Of a stretch of DNA of 64,000 bases, positions 26,139-35,088 are shown in pieces. Every line of letters starts with the position of its first letter. Positions within the stretch are counted from its first letter, which is position 1. A program made the translations under genes and the position numbers. Where the stretch lies: positions 1 to 64,000 of the forward strand of contig CAYLQY010000004.1 in NCBI GenBank assembly GCA_964386325.1, given 5' to 3'. Under the pieces are notes generated by a model. It was not told the origin of the DNA. It was given only the letters and a program-made list of their open reading frames with translations, and did not search any database. This stretch comes from Anaerorhabdus sp964386325 (lineage in GTDB: Bacteria > Bacillota_I > Bacilli_A > Erysipelotrichales > Erysipelotrichaceae).

Positions 26139-26995
26139 TGACAATTCAATGGTTTCCAGGGCATATGACACGTGCCAAACGACAAATGCAAGAAGCCATC
26201 AAAACAGTAGATATGGTTATTGAAATTCGTGATAGTCGCATTCCTAACGCAAGTAAGAATCCGATGATTGATCAGCTAATTCAAAACAAACCAAGACTGA
26301 TTCTTTTATCTAAAAAAGATAAAGGTGATTTACAGGCAATTGATGAGTGGATTAAGTATTTAACCAATGAAACAACACTTGTTTTAGCAATTGATTTTTT
26401 ACATGATAATGTCATTGATATTATTGTTAAAGCATGTAAACAAATTATGAAAGCGAAAATTGATAAACAAATCTCACGTGGTATTCGTCCACGTGCAATC
26501 CGTGCGATGGTTGTCGGCATTCCTAATGTGGGGAAGTCTACTTTAATTAATCGTATCGCAAAGAAGAAAGTAACTGAAACTGCGAATAAACCAGGAGTAA
26601 CTAGAGCACTTCAATGGATTAAATTAAATAAAGATTTAGAACTATTAGATACGCCAGGCGTATTGTGGCCTAAGTTTGAAGATCAAGAAGTAGGATACTA
26701 TTTAGCACTTACTGGGGCAATACGTGATGAAGTTTTGAACTTAGAAGAAATTGCTGCTTTTGCGATGAAGAAAATGATTGCGGAATATCCAAATAATATT
26801 AAAGACTTATATGGCATTGAAGTAAGTGATAATCCTTATGAAATGATTGAAGAAATAGGAAAAGTTAAAAAACTTATTCGTACCAATAATGAAGTTGATT
26901 ATAAACGAGCAGTAGAATATTTCATTCATGATTTACGTGATGATAATTGTGGAAGGATTACTTGGGAAAAAGTACATGATCAAACAAACAAGTAA
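26138..26995 (+). CDS. rbgA: Ribosome biogenesis GTPase RbgA (YlqF)
   Basis: This circularly permuted GTPase is required for late 50S maturation. Motif order is G4 (LSKKD, about residue 58) before G1 (GIPNVGKST, about 127) and G3 (DTPG). The WFPGHMTRAKRQM start is diagnostic. It has 285 residues and overlaps the rnhB start by 20 nt. Confidence 0.95.
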   Translation: MTIQWFPGHMTRAKRQMQEAIKTVDMVIEIRDSRIPNASKNPMIDQLIQNKPRLILLSKKDKGDLQAIDEWIKYLTNETTLVLAIDFLHDNVIDIIVKACKQIMKAKIDKQISRGIRPRAIRAMVVGIPNVGKSTLINRIAKKKVTETANKPGVTRALQWIKLNKDLELLDTPGVLWPKFEDQEVGYYLALTGAIRDEVLNLEEIAAFAMKKMIAEYPNNIKDLYGIEVSDNPYEMIEEIGKVKKLIRTNNEVDYKRAVEYFIHDLRDDNCGRITWEKVHDQTNK

Positions 26996-27596
26996 TGAAT
27001 ATGAACATCAATACTGGAATGTGGAACAACTGCTTATAGGTATTGATGAAGCAGGTAGAGGACCACTAGCAGGACCTTTAGTGGTAGCAGGTGTTATCTT
27101 TGAAAAAGGATATGAGAATCCATTGATTTATGATTCAAAAGGCATCAGTGAAAAAAAACGGGAAGAATTATTTAAAGTCATAATTCAGGACGCAAAAGAA
27201 TACAAAATTGAAATAGTAACACCGAAACAAATTGATGAAGAAAATATTTATCGTGCAACACAACACGCAATGAACCGTATCGCTACTGCACTTCATGCAG
27301 ATATCGTGTTAACAGATGCAATGCCTTTACCTAATCAAGAGAAAATAGTAATTGATTTAATAAAGGGAGATCAAAAAAGTATAAGTATTGCAGCTGCAAG
27401 TATTCTTGCAAAAGTTGTTCGTGATCACATTATGTTTGGGTATGATATTCTTTATCCCAATTATGGTTTTAAGAAACATAAAGGTTATCCTACAAAACAA
27501 CACATTGAGGCATTAGATACATATGGTGTCCTTGATATTCATCGAAGAAGTTATGGACCTGTTCAACGATGTTTACAAATAAAGTTGGATCTATAA
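26976..27596 (+). CDS. rnhB: Ribonuclease HII
   Basis: This enzyme removes ribonucleotides and RNA-DNA hybrids. From the ATG at 26976 it has 206 residues. Catalytic Asp24-Glu25 lie in GIDEAGRGPLAGP, with a further acidic residue in LTDAMPLP and the HKGYPTKQH motif near the end. The start is uncertain. 26976 overlaps rbgA by 20 nt, and a longer in-frame ATG at 26928 would add 16 residues deep inside rbgA. Confidence 0.93.
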   Translation: MIKQTSNEYEHQYWNVEQLLIGIDEAGRGPLAGPLVVAGVIFEKGYENPLIYDSKGISEKKREELFKVIIQDAKEYKIEIVTPKQIDEENIYRATQHAMNRIATALHADIVLTDAMPLPNQEKIVIDLIKGDQKSISIAAASILAKVVRDHIMFGYDILYPNYGFKKHKGYPTKQHIEALDTYGVLDIHRRSYGPVQRCLQIKLDL

Positions 27597-27612
27597 AATT
27601 TAATAATTCTTG

Positions 27613-27642
27613 AAAAGAATAGATATATTTCTATTCTTTTTT
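27613..27642 (+). terminator. Terminator after rnhB
   Basis: The stem AAAGAATAG/CTATTCTTT is followed by T residues. It closes the lepB-rbgA-rnhB unit. Confidence 0.8.
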
Positions 27643-27695
27643 ATAAAAATATTAGGAAAATCAAAATTATTGTCTATTAATAAATAGGTGATGAA

Positions 27696-28433
27696 ATGAA
27701 ACTTTCAAGACAAATTGCATGTTATGCCTATGAAGTAAATGGTGATTGGGATAAAATAGCAGAAAAGATAAAAAATAATGATGCTGTAAAATCATTTAAT
27801 ATTGAAGAGAATTATATTACGATTGTAGATGAATTGTATCCTAGCAAACTACGTGAACTACGCTTTCCTCCTTGGATTCTCTTCTATGAGGGTGACATTT
27901 CATTACTTAATCAAAGATGTGTAGGTATTGTAGGTTCACGTAATTCACTTGACTATGGATCATATGTGACAAGAATAATTGCGTCAACCTTGGCAAATAA
28001 ATATGTTTTGGTATCAGGTCTTGCGAAAGGAATAGATGCGATTGTTCATAAGGTAGGTATTGAAAGTGGCAAAACAATCGGTGTTTTAGGATGTGGATTG
28101 GCTATTGAATATCCAATGTGTAACAGTTATTTATATAAAGAAATGCGTGAAAACCATTTGTTGATAAGTGAATACCCACATTTTGTAAGACCACAAAAGT
28201 GGCATTTTCCTTGGCGAAATCGAATCATTGCGGCATTATCAGAGAAGTGTATTGTTACGCAAGCAAAGATAAATAGTGGGACTATGTTAACTGTAAATGA
28301 AGCGTTGAACTTGAATAAAGACATCTATTGTGTGCCTTATCCGATTACTGAAGTTGAGGGAGAAGGATGCAATTTATTGATTCAACAAGGTGCACAAATA
28401 ATCGTTTCAGTTGACTATTTAAGTGAAATGTAA
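27696..28433 (+). CDS. dprA: DprA/Smf-family DNA-processing protein (short form)
   Basis: DprA loads RecA on incoming ssDNA during transformation. The 245-residue protein keeps the Rossmann-like core (GIVGSRNSLDYG, VSGLAKGIDAIVHK, GVLGCGL, WRNRIIAALS, INSGTMLTVNEALN). It stops after the core and lacks the C-terminal winged-helix found in longer homologues. The initial ~60 residues form a small N-terminal domain. RBS AGGTGATG. In non-competent Firmicutes the gene is also conserved, so competence cannot be concluded. Confidence 0.9.
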   Translation: MKLSRQIACYAYEVNGDWDKIAEKIKNNDAVKSFNIEENYITIVDELYPSKLRELRFPPWILFYEGDISLLNQRCVGIVGSRNSLDYGSYVTRIIASTLANKYVLVSGLAKGIDAIVHKVGIESGKTIGVLGCGLAIEYPMCNSYLYKEMRENHLLISEYPHFVRPQKWHFPWRNRIIAALSEKCIVTQAKINSGTMLTVNEALNLNKDIYCVPYPITEVEGEGCNLLIQQGAQIIVSVDYLSEM

Positions 28434-28456
28434 GAATTTGTAATTATTAAAAAAAC

Positions 28457-28485
28457 TTGAAACTTAACAAGTTATGGGGTATTGT
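28457..28485 (+). promoter_or_regulatory. Candidate promoter for topA
   Basis: TTGAAA (28457-28462), a 17-nt spacer and TATTGT (28480-28485). Confidence 0.5.
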
Positions 28486-28529
28486 AGGGTATGCAAGTTT
28501 TAGAAAAGTACTGTATTTGAGGTGAAAAT

Positions 28530-30554
28530 ATGAAAAATTTAGTTATTGTGGAATCTCCATCCAAGTCAAAAACCATTGAAAAGTATTTAGGGAAAGATTT
28601 TGAAGTTGTATCCTCAAAGGGACATATACGTGATTTAGCGATAAAAGGTAAAGACGGACTAGGTGTTGATGTGGATGATGAATTTCAAGCAACCTATTCA
28701 ATAAACTCGGATAAAAAAGATGTGGTCAAAGATTTAAAAGCACGCGCAAAAAAAGTTGATCAAGTCTATCTTGCAACCGATCCAGACCGTGAGGGAGAAG
28801 CAATTTCTTGGCATCTAGCACAAGTATTAAAACTCGAAGTAGATGACACTAATCGTGTTGTATTTAATGAAATTACGAAAGATGCCGTTTTGGATGCTTT
28901 TAATCATCCGCGTTCAATTGACATGGGACTTGTACGTTCACAAGAAACTCGTCGTATTTTAGACCGTATTATTGGATTCAAACTTTCTAAACTATTAAAA
29001 AATAAAATCAAGAGTAAGTCTGCTGGTCGTGTTCAATCAGTGGCTTTAAAGCTTATCGTTGATCGTGAAAAAGAAATAAAAGCATTTATTCCTGTTGAAT
29101 ATTGGACATTAGATGCAGTATTCAATAAAGATGGAAAAGAATTTGAAGCATCATTAGCGAAGATTGATGGTAAAAAAGCTGAACTTAAAAATGCTGAAGA
29201 TGCTCAAAAAGCATTTGATGCTTGTAGTGGTGAATTTGAAATCACAAATATTAAGAAACAAGTACGTAAGAAAGATCCTAAATTACCATTCATTACGTCA
29301 ACTCTGCAACAAGAAGCTTCAACGAAACTTGGATTTAGTGCTAAACGTACAATGACAATTGCTCAAAAACTTTATGAAGGGGTTGAGTTAAAAAATAGTA
29401 CGGAAGGGTTAATTACATATATGCGTACTGATAGTACACGTTTAAGTAATGTTTTCATTCAATCAGCACATGACAAAATTGAAGAAGAATTCGGTAAAGA
29501 CTATTTAGGGAAATATAAAGTTAAAAATGATGATAACAGTCAAGATGCCCATGAAGGTATCCGTCCAACTAATTTAGCGAATACTCCTGAAGAAGTTAAA
29601 GACTATTTATCTCCAGAACAATACAAGTTATATAAAATGATTTATGCTCGTGCTTTAGCTTCATTAATGGCTTCAGCTAAAAGTAATACAGTTGCGATTA
29701 CTTTATCGCAAAATGGGTATGATTTCACAGCAAATGGTACCCAACTAGCTTTTGATGGTTACTTAGCGGTTTATGGTGACTATGAATCAAGTAAAGATGT
29801 ATTATTACCTGAACTTGAAGAGAAAGAAACAATCGTACCTAAGAAACTTGAACAAAATCAACATTTCACTGAGCCACCACTTCGCTATAGTGAAGCTCGT
29901 CTAATTAAAGAAATGGAAGAACAAGGAATTGGTCGTCCAAGTACATATTCAATGATTATTGATACAATTCAAGCTAGAGGATATGTACAACTTGAAAAGA
30001 GCACAGAAACATCAAAGACAAAAGTATTCTTTCCAACAGAACAAGGTATGTTAACAACTGATAAATTGGATCAGTACTTTAATGATATTATCAATGTAAA
30101 ATACACTGCTCAAATGGAAACAGAACTTGATGAAATTGCAGATGGCGAAATGGATAACATTGTAGCTCTGAGGGAATTTTATAATCGTTTTGAACCACTT
30201 GTTACTCATGCTTATGAGAATATGGAAAAGATGGAACCTGAAAAAGTTGGTGAAGTTTGTCCAGAGTGTGGTAATGAATTAGTGTATCGTGTTGGCCGTT
30301 TTGGGAAATTCATTTCATGTAGTACTTTTCCTGAATGTAAATATACACGTAAAATTGATCAACCTGAAAAAGAAAAACCAGAACCATCTGGTAAGATGTG
30401 TCCAGAATGTGGACATGAATTATTAAAACGTAAGAGCCGTTATGGTAATTACTTCTTAGGATGTAGTAATTTCCCTAAATGTAAACATATTGAAAATATT
30501 GAAGGGGAAGAAAAACCTAAATTTAAAAAAAGAAAGGCAACTAAGAAAAAATGA
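28530..30554 (+). CDS. topA: DNA topoisomerase I
   Basis: This type IA topoisomerase relaxes negative supercoils. It has 674 residues with a TOPRIM domain (NLVIVESPSKSKTIEKYLG; DPDREGEAISWH) and the active-site tyrosine near residue 297 in GLITYMRTDSTRLS. Two C-terminal zinc-ribbon repeats follow (CPECGNELV...CSTFPEC and CPECGHELL...CSNFPKC), with a basic tail. Two zinc ribbons is a modest number for the family. The stop overlaps the trmFO start. Confidence 0.96.
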   Translation: MKNLVIVESPSKSKTIEKYLGKDFEVVSSKGHIRDLAIKGKDGLGVDVDDEFQATYSINSDKKDVVKDLKARAKKVDQVYLATDPDREGEAISWHLAQVLKLEVDDTNRVVFNEITKDAVLDAFNHPRSIDMGLVRSQETRRILDRIIGFKLSKLLKNKIKSKSAGRVQSVALKLIVDREKEIKAFIPVEYWTLDAVFNKDGKEFEASLAKIDGKKAELKNAEDAQKAFDACSGEFEITNIKKQVRKKDPKLPFITSTLQQEASTKLGFSAKRTMTIAQKLYEGVELKNSTEGLITYMRTDSTRLSNVFIQSAHDKIEEEFGKDYLGKYKVKNDDNSQDAHEGIRPTNLANTPEEVKDYLSPEQYKLYKMIYARALASLMASAKSNTVAITLSQNGYDFTANGTQLAFDGYLAVYGDYESSKDVLLPELEEKETIVPKKLEQNQHFTEPPLRYSEARLIKEMEEQGIGRPSTYSMIIDTIQARGYVQLEKSTETSKTKVFFPTEQGMLTTDKLDQYFNDIINVKYTAQMETELDEIADGEMDNIVALREFYNRFEPLVTHAYENMEKMEPEKVGEVCPECGNELVYRVGRFGKFISCSTFPECKYTRKIDQPEKEKPEPSGKMCPECGHELLKRKSRYGNYFLGCSNFPKCKHIENIEGEEKPKFKKRKATKKK

Positions 30555-31837
30555 GTGATGTGATTGTATTAGGAGCAGGACTTGCAGGAACAGAGGCGGC
30601 TTGGCAATTGGCTAACCGCGGTTTTAAGGTAAAACTTATAGAAATGCGTCCTAAGAAAATGACACCTGCCCATAAAACAGAACAGTTTGCAGAGCTTGTA
30701 TGTTCAAACTCACTTCGTAGTGATGCATTAACAAATGCTGTTGGTTTATTAAAAGAAGAAATGCGTTTATGCAATTCATTAATTATGAAAATTGCTGATG
30801 AAACAAAGCTACCTGCTGGTAGTGCATTAGCCGTTGATCGTGAAGGATTCGCAAAACGTGTTACTGAAGAAATACTAAATCATCCAAATATTGAAGTTGT
30901 CTATGATGAAATAACAGAGATACCGGAAGGACCTTGTATCATTGCAACAGGTCCATTAACAAGTGATGATTTATCAAAAACGATTCAATCCTTTTTTAAT
31001 GAAGATCATTTCTATTTCTATGATGCAGCTGCACCAATCATTGAAAAAGACAGCATTAACTTTGATAAGGCTTATTTAAAATCACGTTACGATAAAGGTG
31101 AAGCAGATTATATCAATTGTCCAATGACAAGAGATGAGTTTGATGCTTTTTATCGTGAGTTAATACAAGCTGAAACAGTACCGATTAAAGAATTTGAAAA
31201 AGAAGTATACTTTGAAGGATGTATGCCTTTTGAGGTTATGGCTAAAAGAGGTATGCAAACACTACTTTTTGGTCCAATGAAACCAGTGGGGCTTGAACAC
31301 AACGGAGTACGTCCTTATGCGGTTGTTCAATTAAGACAAGACAATGCGGTTGCGAGCCTATACAATATCGTAGGTTTTCAAACACATTTAACTTGGCCTG
31401 AACAAAAAAGAATACTTCAAATGATTCCGGGATTAGAAAACTGTCAAATTGTTCGTTATGGTGTTATGCACCGTAATTCATTTATTAATTCACCACTCTG
31501 TTTGAAGGAAACATATCAATCTGTTAAGCGAGCTGATTTATTTTTTGCGGGACAAATGACGGGTGTTGAAGGATATGTTGAAAGTGCTGCGAGTGGATTA
31601 CTTGCGGGAATCAATATGGCAAAACTTTTAAGTCATGAAGAACCTATAGTTTTAGGAAATACTTGTATGATGGGTGCGATGGTTCATTATATTACGCATG
31701 CAGATGCAAAACATTTTCAACCAATGAATGCAAATTTTGGTATACTAAAACTAGAAGGAGACTTTAAGAAGAAAGATAAAAAGGATGCCTATGCTCCACA
31801 AGCTCTTAAAGTAATACAAGAAAAACTATGCAAATAG
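30551..31837 (+). CDS. trmFO: tRNA m5U54 methyltransferase TrmFO
   Basis: This folate- and FAD-dependent enzyme makes 5-methyluridine 54 in tRNA. The 428-residue protein has the FAD GAGLAGTE motif at the N-terminus. The catalytic cysteine regions are ELVCSNSLRSDALTNAVGLL and FEGCMPFEVMAKRG. It overlaps topA by 4 nt and xerC by 10 nt, the standard Firmicutes arrangement. Confidence 0.96.
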   Translation: MSDVIVLGAGLAGTEAAWQLANRGFKVKLIEMRPKKMTPAHKTEQFAELVCSNSLRSDALTNAVGLLKEEMRLCNSLIMKIADETKLPAGSALAVDREGFAKRVTEEILNHPNIEVVYDEITEIPEGPCIIATGPLTSDDLSKTIQSFFNEDHFYFYDAAAPIIEKDSINFDKAYLKSRYDKGEADYINCPMTRDEFDAFYRELIQAETVPIKEFEKEVYFEGCMPFEVMAKRGMQTLLFGPMKPVGLEHNGVRPYAVVQLRQDNAVASLYNIVGFQTHLTWPEQKRILQMIPGLENCQIVRYGVMHRNSFINSPLCLKETYQSVKRADLFFAGQMTGVEGYVESAASGLLAGINMAKLLSHEEPIVLGNTCMMGAMVHYITHADAKHFQPMNANFGILKLEGDFKKKDKKDAYAPQALKVIQEKLCK

Positions 31838-32748
31838 ATTCATTAGATAAAAGTTTAGATTCTTTCCTTGATTATATTCGGATAAGTAAATCAGGTTCTA
31901 GCAAAACTGAAGATGCTTATCGAAGGGATATAGGAAGATTTTTAGAGTATCTACATGAAGAAAAAATAACTTCTTTTGAGAAAGTAGATAAAGAAGTTAT
32001 GATGAATTATATGACTCGTTTGCGTAGTGGTAAGATAACCAAAACAAAAATATCAAACACAAGTTTCGCAAGGGTGCTATCATCTTTGCGTTCTTTTTAT
32101 AAATATTTAAATCGATATGAAAATATTGAGAATAATCCTATTCAGTATTTTAAGTCTCCAAAAGCAAAAAAATCATTACCTAATTTTTTGACATTTGAGC
32201 AAATGATGAACTTGTTAAGAAGTTTTGATTTAGATGATCTTGCCCAACTTCGTAATCGTTGTATCATTGAAACTATTTATGCGTGTGGTCTTCGTATTTC
32301 AGAAGCAACGAGTTTAAAGATTAATAATATTCATTTTAATCAACAAGTCTTAACAGTAGTGGGAAAGGGGAATAAAGAAAGAATGATTCCCTTTTACCCA
32401 AAATGTGGACGGTTAATAGAAAAGTATATGAATGAAGCACGTAGTCAATGGATTAAAGAAGAACATGGTTATCTTTTCGTTTCACAAAGTGGTAAACCAA
32501 TTACACCACGTGCAGTCCAGATGATATTAAAAGATGCAGGAGAAAGAATAGGTCTATCAGTTGAGGTACATCCGCATATGCTTCGCCATTCATTCGCTAC
32601 ACATATGTTAGATAATGGGGCTGATTTACGAACAGTTCAAGAATTATTGGGCCATGAGAACCTTTCCACAACACAAATTTATACCCATGTTACAGTCGAT
32701 AGACTGAAAAATGTCGTAAAACAAAGTCATCCACGATCAAAAAAGTAA
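31828..32748 (+). CDS. xerC: Tyrosine recombinase XerC
   Basis: This chromosome dimer-resolving recombinase has 306 residues with an N-terminal SAM-like core-binding domain (about 1-100). The catalytic set is Arg in ACGLRISEA, Lys in GKGNKER, HMLRHSFATH, and LGHENLSTTQIYTH with the nucleophilic Tyr. Its position after trmFO identifies it as the housekeeping XerC rather than a phage integrase. hslV, hslU and codY, which usually follow, are missing. Confidence 0.93.
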   Translation: MQIDSLDKSLDSFLDYIRISKSGSSKTEDAYRRDIGRFLEYLHEEKITSFEKVDKEVMMNYMTRLRSGKITKTKISNTSFARVLSSLRSFYKYLNRYENIENNPIQYFKSPKAKKSLPNFLTFEQMMNLLRSFDLDDLAQLRNRCIIETIYACGLRISEATSLKINNIHFNQQVLTVVGKGNKERMIPFYPKCGRLIEKYMNEARSQWIKEEHGYLFVSQSGKPITPRAVQMILKDAGERIGLSVEVHPHMLRHSFATHMLDNGADLRTVQELLGHENLSTTQIYTHVTVDRLKNVVKQSHPRSKK

Positions 32749-32755
32749 AAAATCC

Positions 32756-32784
32756 TTGAGTTAAAAGGGTTTTTATGCTATATT
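32756..32784 (+). promoter_or_regulatory. Promoter for rpsB
   Basis: TTGAGT (32756-32761), a 17-nt spacer and TATATT (32779-32784). It predicts a leader of about 110 nt. Confidence 0.6.
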
Positions 32785-32789
32785 ATACA

Positions 32790-32880
32790 TCGGCACCTAA
32801 GGTGCACAACACACACTATGGATTCGTTGACTCCGTGCTCTATGAGTTGTCAATGTTAGAAATAGTGGAGGAAAACAACG
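32790..32880 (+). ncRNA. Candidate structured leader of rpsB
   Basis: The leader opens with a hairpin of the form GCACCTAAGGTGC (32793-32805). A GC-richer segment follows with complementary parts (CAAC near 32806 with GTTG near 32846; GGATTC near 32820 with segments of TGACTCCGTG). It lies between a good promoter and the RBS, so autoregulation by S2 is plausible. I know of no firm family assignment for this group. Confidence 0.4.
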
Positions 32881-32901
32881 GGAAGTGAGGAAAATTAAAT
32901 T

Positions 32902-33957
32902 ATGTCAGTTGTTTCAATGAGAAAGCTTTTAGAAAATGGTGTTCATTTCGGACATCAAACACGTAGATGGAATCCTAAGATGAAACCATATATCTACGCA
33001 GCAAAAAATGGGGTACATATTATCGACCTTGAAAAAACTCAAGTAATGTTAGACACAGCTTATGCAGCTATGAAAGACATCACTGAAAAAGGTGGAAAAG
33101 TATTATTCGTGGGTACTAAGAAACAAGCTCAAACTCCAATTTTAGAAGAAGCATTACGTTCAGGTTCATTCTATGTTAACCAAAGATGGTTAGGAGGAAT
33201 CTTAACAAACTTCCGTACTATTCAAAAATCTATTAAACGTTTATTAGAAATTGAAGAAATGGATGCTAACGGAACAATCAATGTATATCCAAAGAAAGAA
33301 GTAGCAATCATTCGTAAGAAACAAACTCGTCTAGAAAATTTCTTAGGCGGTATTAAAGAAATGAAAAAGCTACCTGATGCAATCTTTGTAGTAGATCCAA
33401 CAGAAGAACACAATGCAGTAGCAGAAGCTAAAAAATTAGGTATTCCTGTATTCGGTCTAATCGATACAAATGCAGATCCTAATACATTAGATTACCCAAT
33501 CGTATCAAATGATGATGCAGTTCGCGCTGTTAAATTAATGATTGGTGTTATGGCTGATGCAATTGTTGAAGCTAAAGGTGGATTATTAACTGTTGCTTAT
33601 CAAGAAGATATGTCAGTTGAAGATATCACTATGAAAGATGTAATCATCAATGTAGAACAACAAGCAGAAGAAAATGAAAAACGTCGTAGAGCTAGAATGG
33701 AAGAACGTCGTCCTTACAACAAGGATGGTCGTCGTCCAATGGGTGAACGTCGTGTTATAGCTAAAAAAGAAGTAACAGAAACAAAAACAGAAACTGTAGC
33801 AGCTGCACCAGTAGCTGAAACAGCTGAAGCTTCAGAAGAAGTAAAAACTGTTAAAAAACCTAGAACTGTAGCAGCAAAAGAAGAAGGTGCTACTGAAGAA
33901 GCTAAACCAGTTAGAAAACCTAGAAAAAAGGTAGAAGAAACTAAGGAGGCTGAATAA
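32902..33957 (+). CDS. rpsB: 30S ribosomal protein S2 with long C-terminal extension
   Basis: S2 core (VSMRKLLENGVHFGHQTRRWNPKMKPY; RWLGGILTNFRT; FVVDPTEEHNAVAEAKKLGIPVFG) occupies about residues 1-230. About 100 further residues, rich in Glu, Lys, Ala, Arg, Thr and Val, follow (RRRARMEERR, then alternating EE/KK and PRK blocks). The 351-residue length is well above the roughly 250 usual in Firmicutes. The tail is low-complexity and probably disordered. RBS GTGAGG. It is followed 2 nt later by tsf. Confidence 0.95.
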   Translation: MSVVSMRKLLENGVHFGHQTRRWNPKMKPYIYAAKNGVHIIDLEKTQVMLDTAYAAMKDITEKGGKVLFVGTKKQAQTPILEEALRSGSFYVNQRWLGGILTNFRTIQKSIKRLLEIEEMDANGTINVYPKKEVAIIRKKQTRLENFLGGIKEMKKLPDAIFVVDPTEEHNAVAEAKKLGIPVFGLIDTNADPNTLDYPIVSNDDAVRAVKLMIGVMADAIVEAKGGLLTVAYQEDMSVEDITMKDVIINVEQQAEENEKRRRARMEERRPYNKDGRRPMGERRVIAKKEVTETKTETVAAAPVAETAEASEEVKTVKKPRTVAAKEEGATEEAKPVRKPRKKVEETKEAE

Positions 33958-33959
33958 GA

Positions 33960-34847
33960 ATGGCAATTACTGCAGCTCAAGTCAAAGAATTAAGAGAAAT
34001 CACTGGCGCTGGAATGATGGATTGTAAGAAAGCTCTTACTGAATGTGATGGCGATATCCAAAAATCAATCGACTGGCTACGTGAAAAAGGCATTTCAAAA
34101 GCAGCTAAAAAAGCAGATCGCGTTGCAGCTGAAGGATTATCAAAAGTTGTTGTTGAAGGAAATAAAGCATGTCTAGTTGAAATCAACTCAGAAACAGACT
34201 TTGTTGCTAAAAATGAACAATTCCTTGGATTATTAGATAAAACTGCAAATACTTTACTTCATGGTAATGTTGCAACAGTTGAAGAAGCTAATAAATTAAG
34301 TGTAGATGGAAAAACTTTAGAAGAATTATTCGTTGATGCTACTGCAACTATTGGTGAAAAAATTACATTACGTCGTTTTGTAATTTTAACAAAAGAAGAT
34401 GCTGATATTTTTGGTTCATATGTACATATGGGTGGAAAAATTAGTGCTTGTGTAGTTCTTAAAGACTCAACAAATCAAGAAGTTGCTAAAGACATGGCAA
34501 TGCAAGTTGCATCAATGAATCCAAGCTATGTATCAAGAAATCATATGCCTGCTGAAATCGTTGAACATGAACGTAGCATTCAAGAAGAAATCATGAAAAA
34601 TGATGAATCTTTAAAAGGTAAACCTGAAAAAGTATTACTTGGAATTGTTGAAGGTCGTGTAAGTAAATCTCTTCAAGAGATGAGTCTTGTTGACCAAATC
34701 TTCTTCAAAGATCAAGATAAAAAGGTTGCTCAAGTATTAAAAGAAGCTAACACTGAAGTTAAGGAATTCGTTCGTTATGCTGTTGGTGAAGGTATCGAAA
34801 AACGTGAAGAAAACTTCGCGGAAGAAGTAGCTAAAATCGGAGCTTAG
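33960..34847 (+). CDS. tsf: Translation elongation factor Ts
   Basis: This is the guanine nucleotide exchange factor for EF-Tu. It has 295 residues: N-terminal UBA-like module (AAQVKELREITGAGMMDCKKAL), the TDFVAKNEQF motif that contacts EF-Tu, and a dimerisation domain. It starts 2 nt after rpsB with RBS AAGGAGG inside rpsB, and ends at a strong terminator. Confidence 0.97.
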   Translation: MAITAAQVKELREITGAGMMDCKKALTECDGDIQKSIDWLREKGISKAAKKADRVAAEGLSKVVVEGNKACLVEINSETDFVAKNEQFLGLLDKTANTLLHGNVATVEEANKLSVDGKTLEELFVDATATIGEKITLRRFVILTKEDADIFGSYVHMGGKISACVVLKDSTNQEVAKDMAMQVASMNPSYVSRNHMPAEIVEHERSIQEEIMKNDESLKGKPEKVLLGIVEGRVSKSLQEMSLVDQIFFKDQDKKVAQVLKEANTEVKEFVRYAVGEGIEKREENFAEEVAKIGA

Positions 34848-34868
34848 GTTAATCCTAAGCTTTTTTTC
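34841..34868 (+). terminator. Terminator after rpsB-tsf
   Basis: The stem AGCTTAGG/CCTAAGCT is followed by seven T residues and overlaps the tsf stop codon. Confidence 0.88.
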
Positions 34869-34974
34869 TTGTTTTTTTATAATAGTCAAGTTAGTAAATA
34901 GTTAATTATTCATCATTTAAGATAACAACATAAAAAATAGTTGGATTATCACAGTAATACTTTAGTGGGTGTTA

Positions 34975-35003
34975 TTGCATGAGATTGTAAAGTAATGTAT
35001 AAT
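34975..35003 (+). promoter_or_regulatory. Promoter for pyrH-frr
   Basis: TTGCAT (34975-34980), a 17-nt spacer and perfect TATAAT (34998-35003), 86 nt before the pyrH ATG. The AT-rich stretch 34870-34970 shows nothing else. Confidence 0.7.
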
Positions 35004-35088
35004 TTAAAAGAAATTAAGGTGTTGCTTGATCATAGGTAAAAAAAGATAAGTGAAACCTTTTCTTTGCGAAAGAAAGGCGGAAAATTCA

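Noticed and set aside
26928..26975. Longer N-terminus for RNase HII
   Set aside because: It would place 16 non-conserved residues inside rbgA with no RBS.
31828..32748. Phage integrase
   Set aside because: Position after topA-trmFO, normal length and absence of phage genes or att repeats show a housekeeping XerC.
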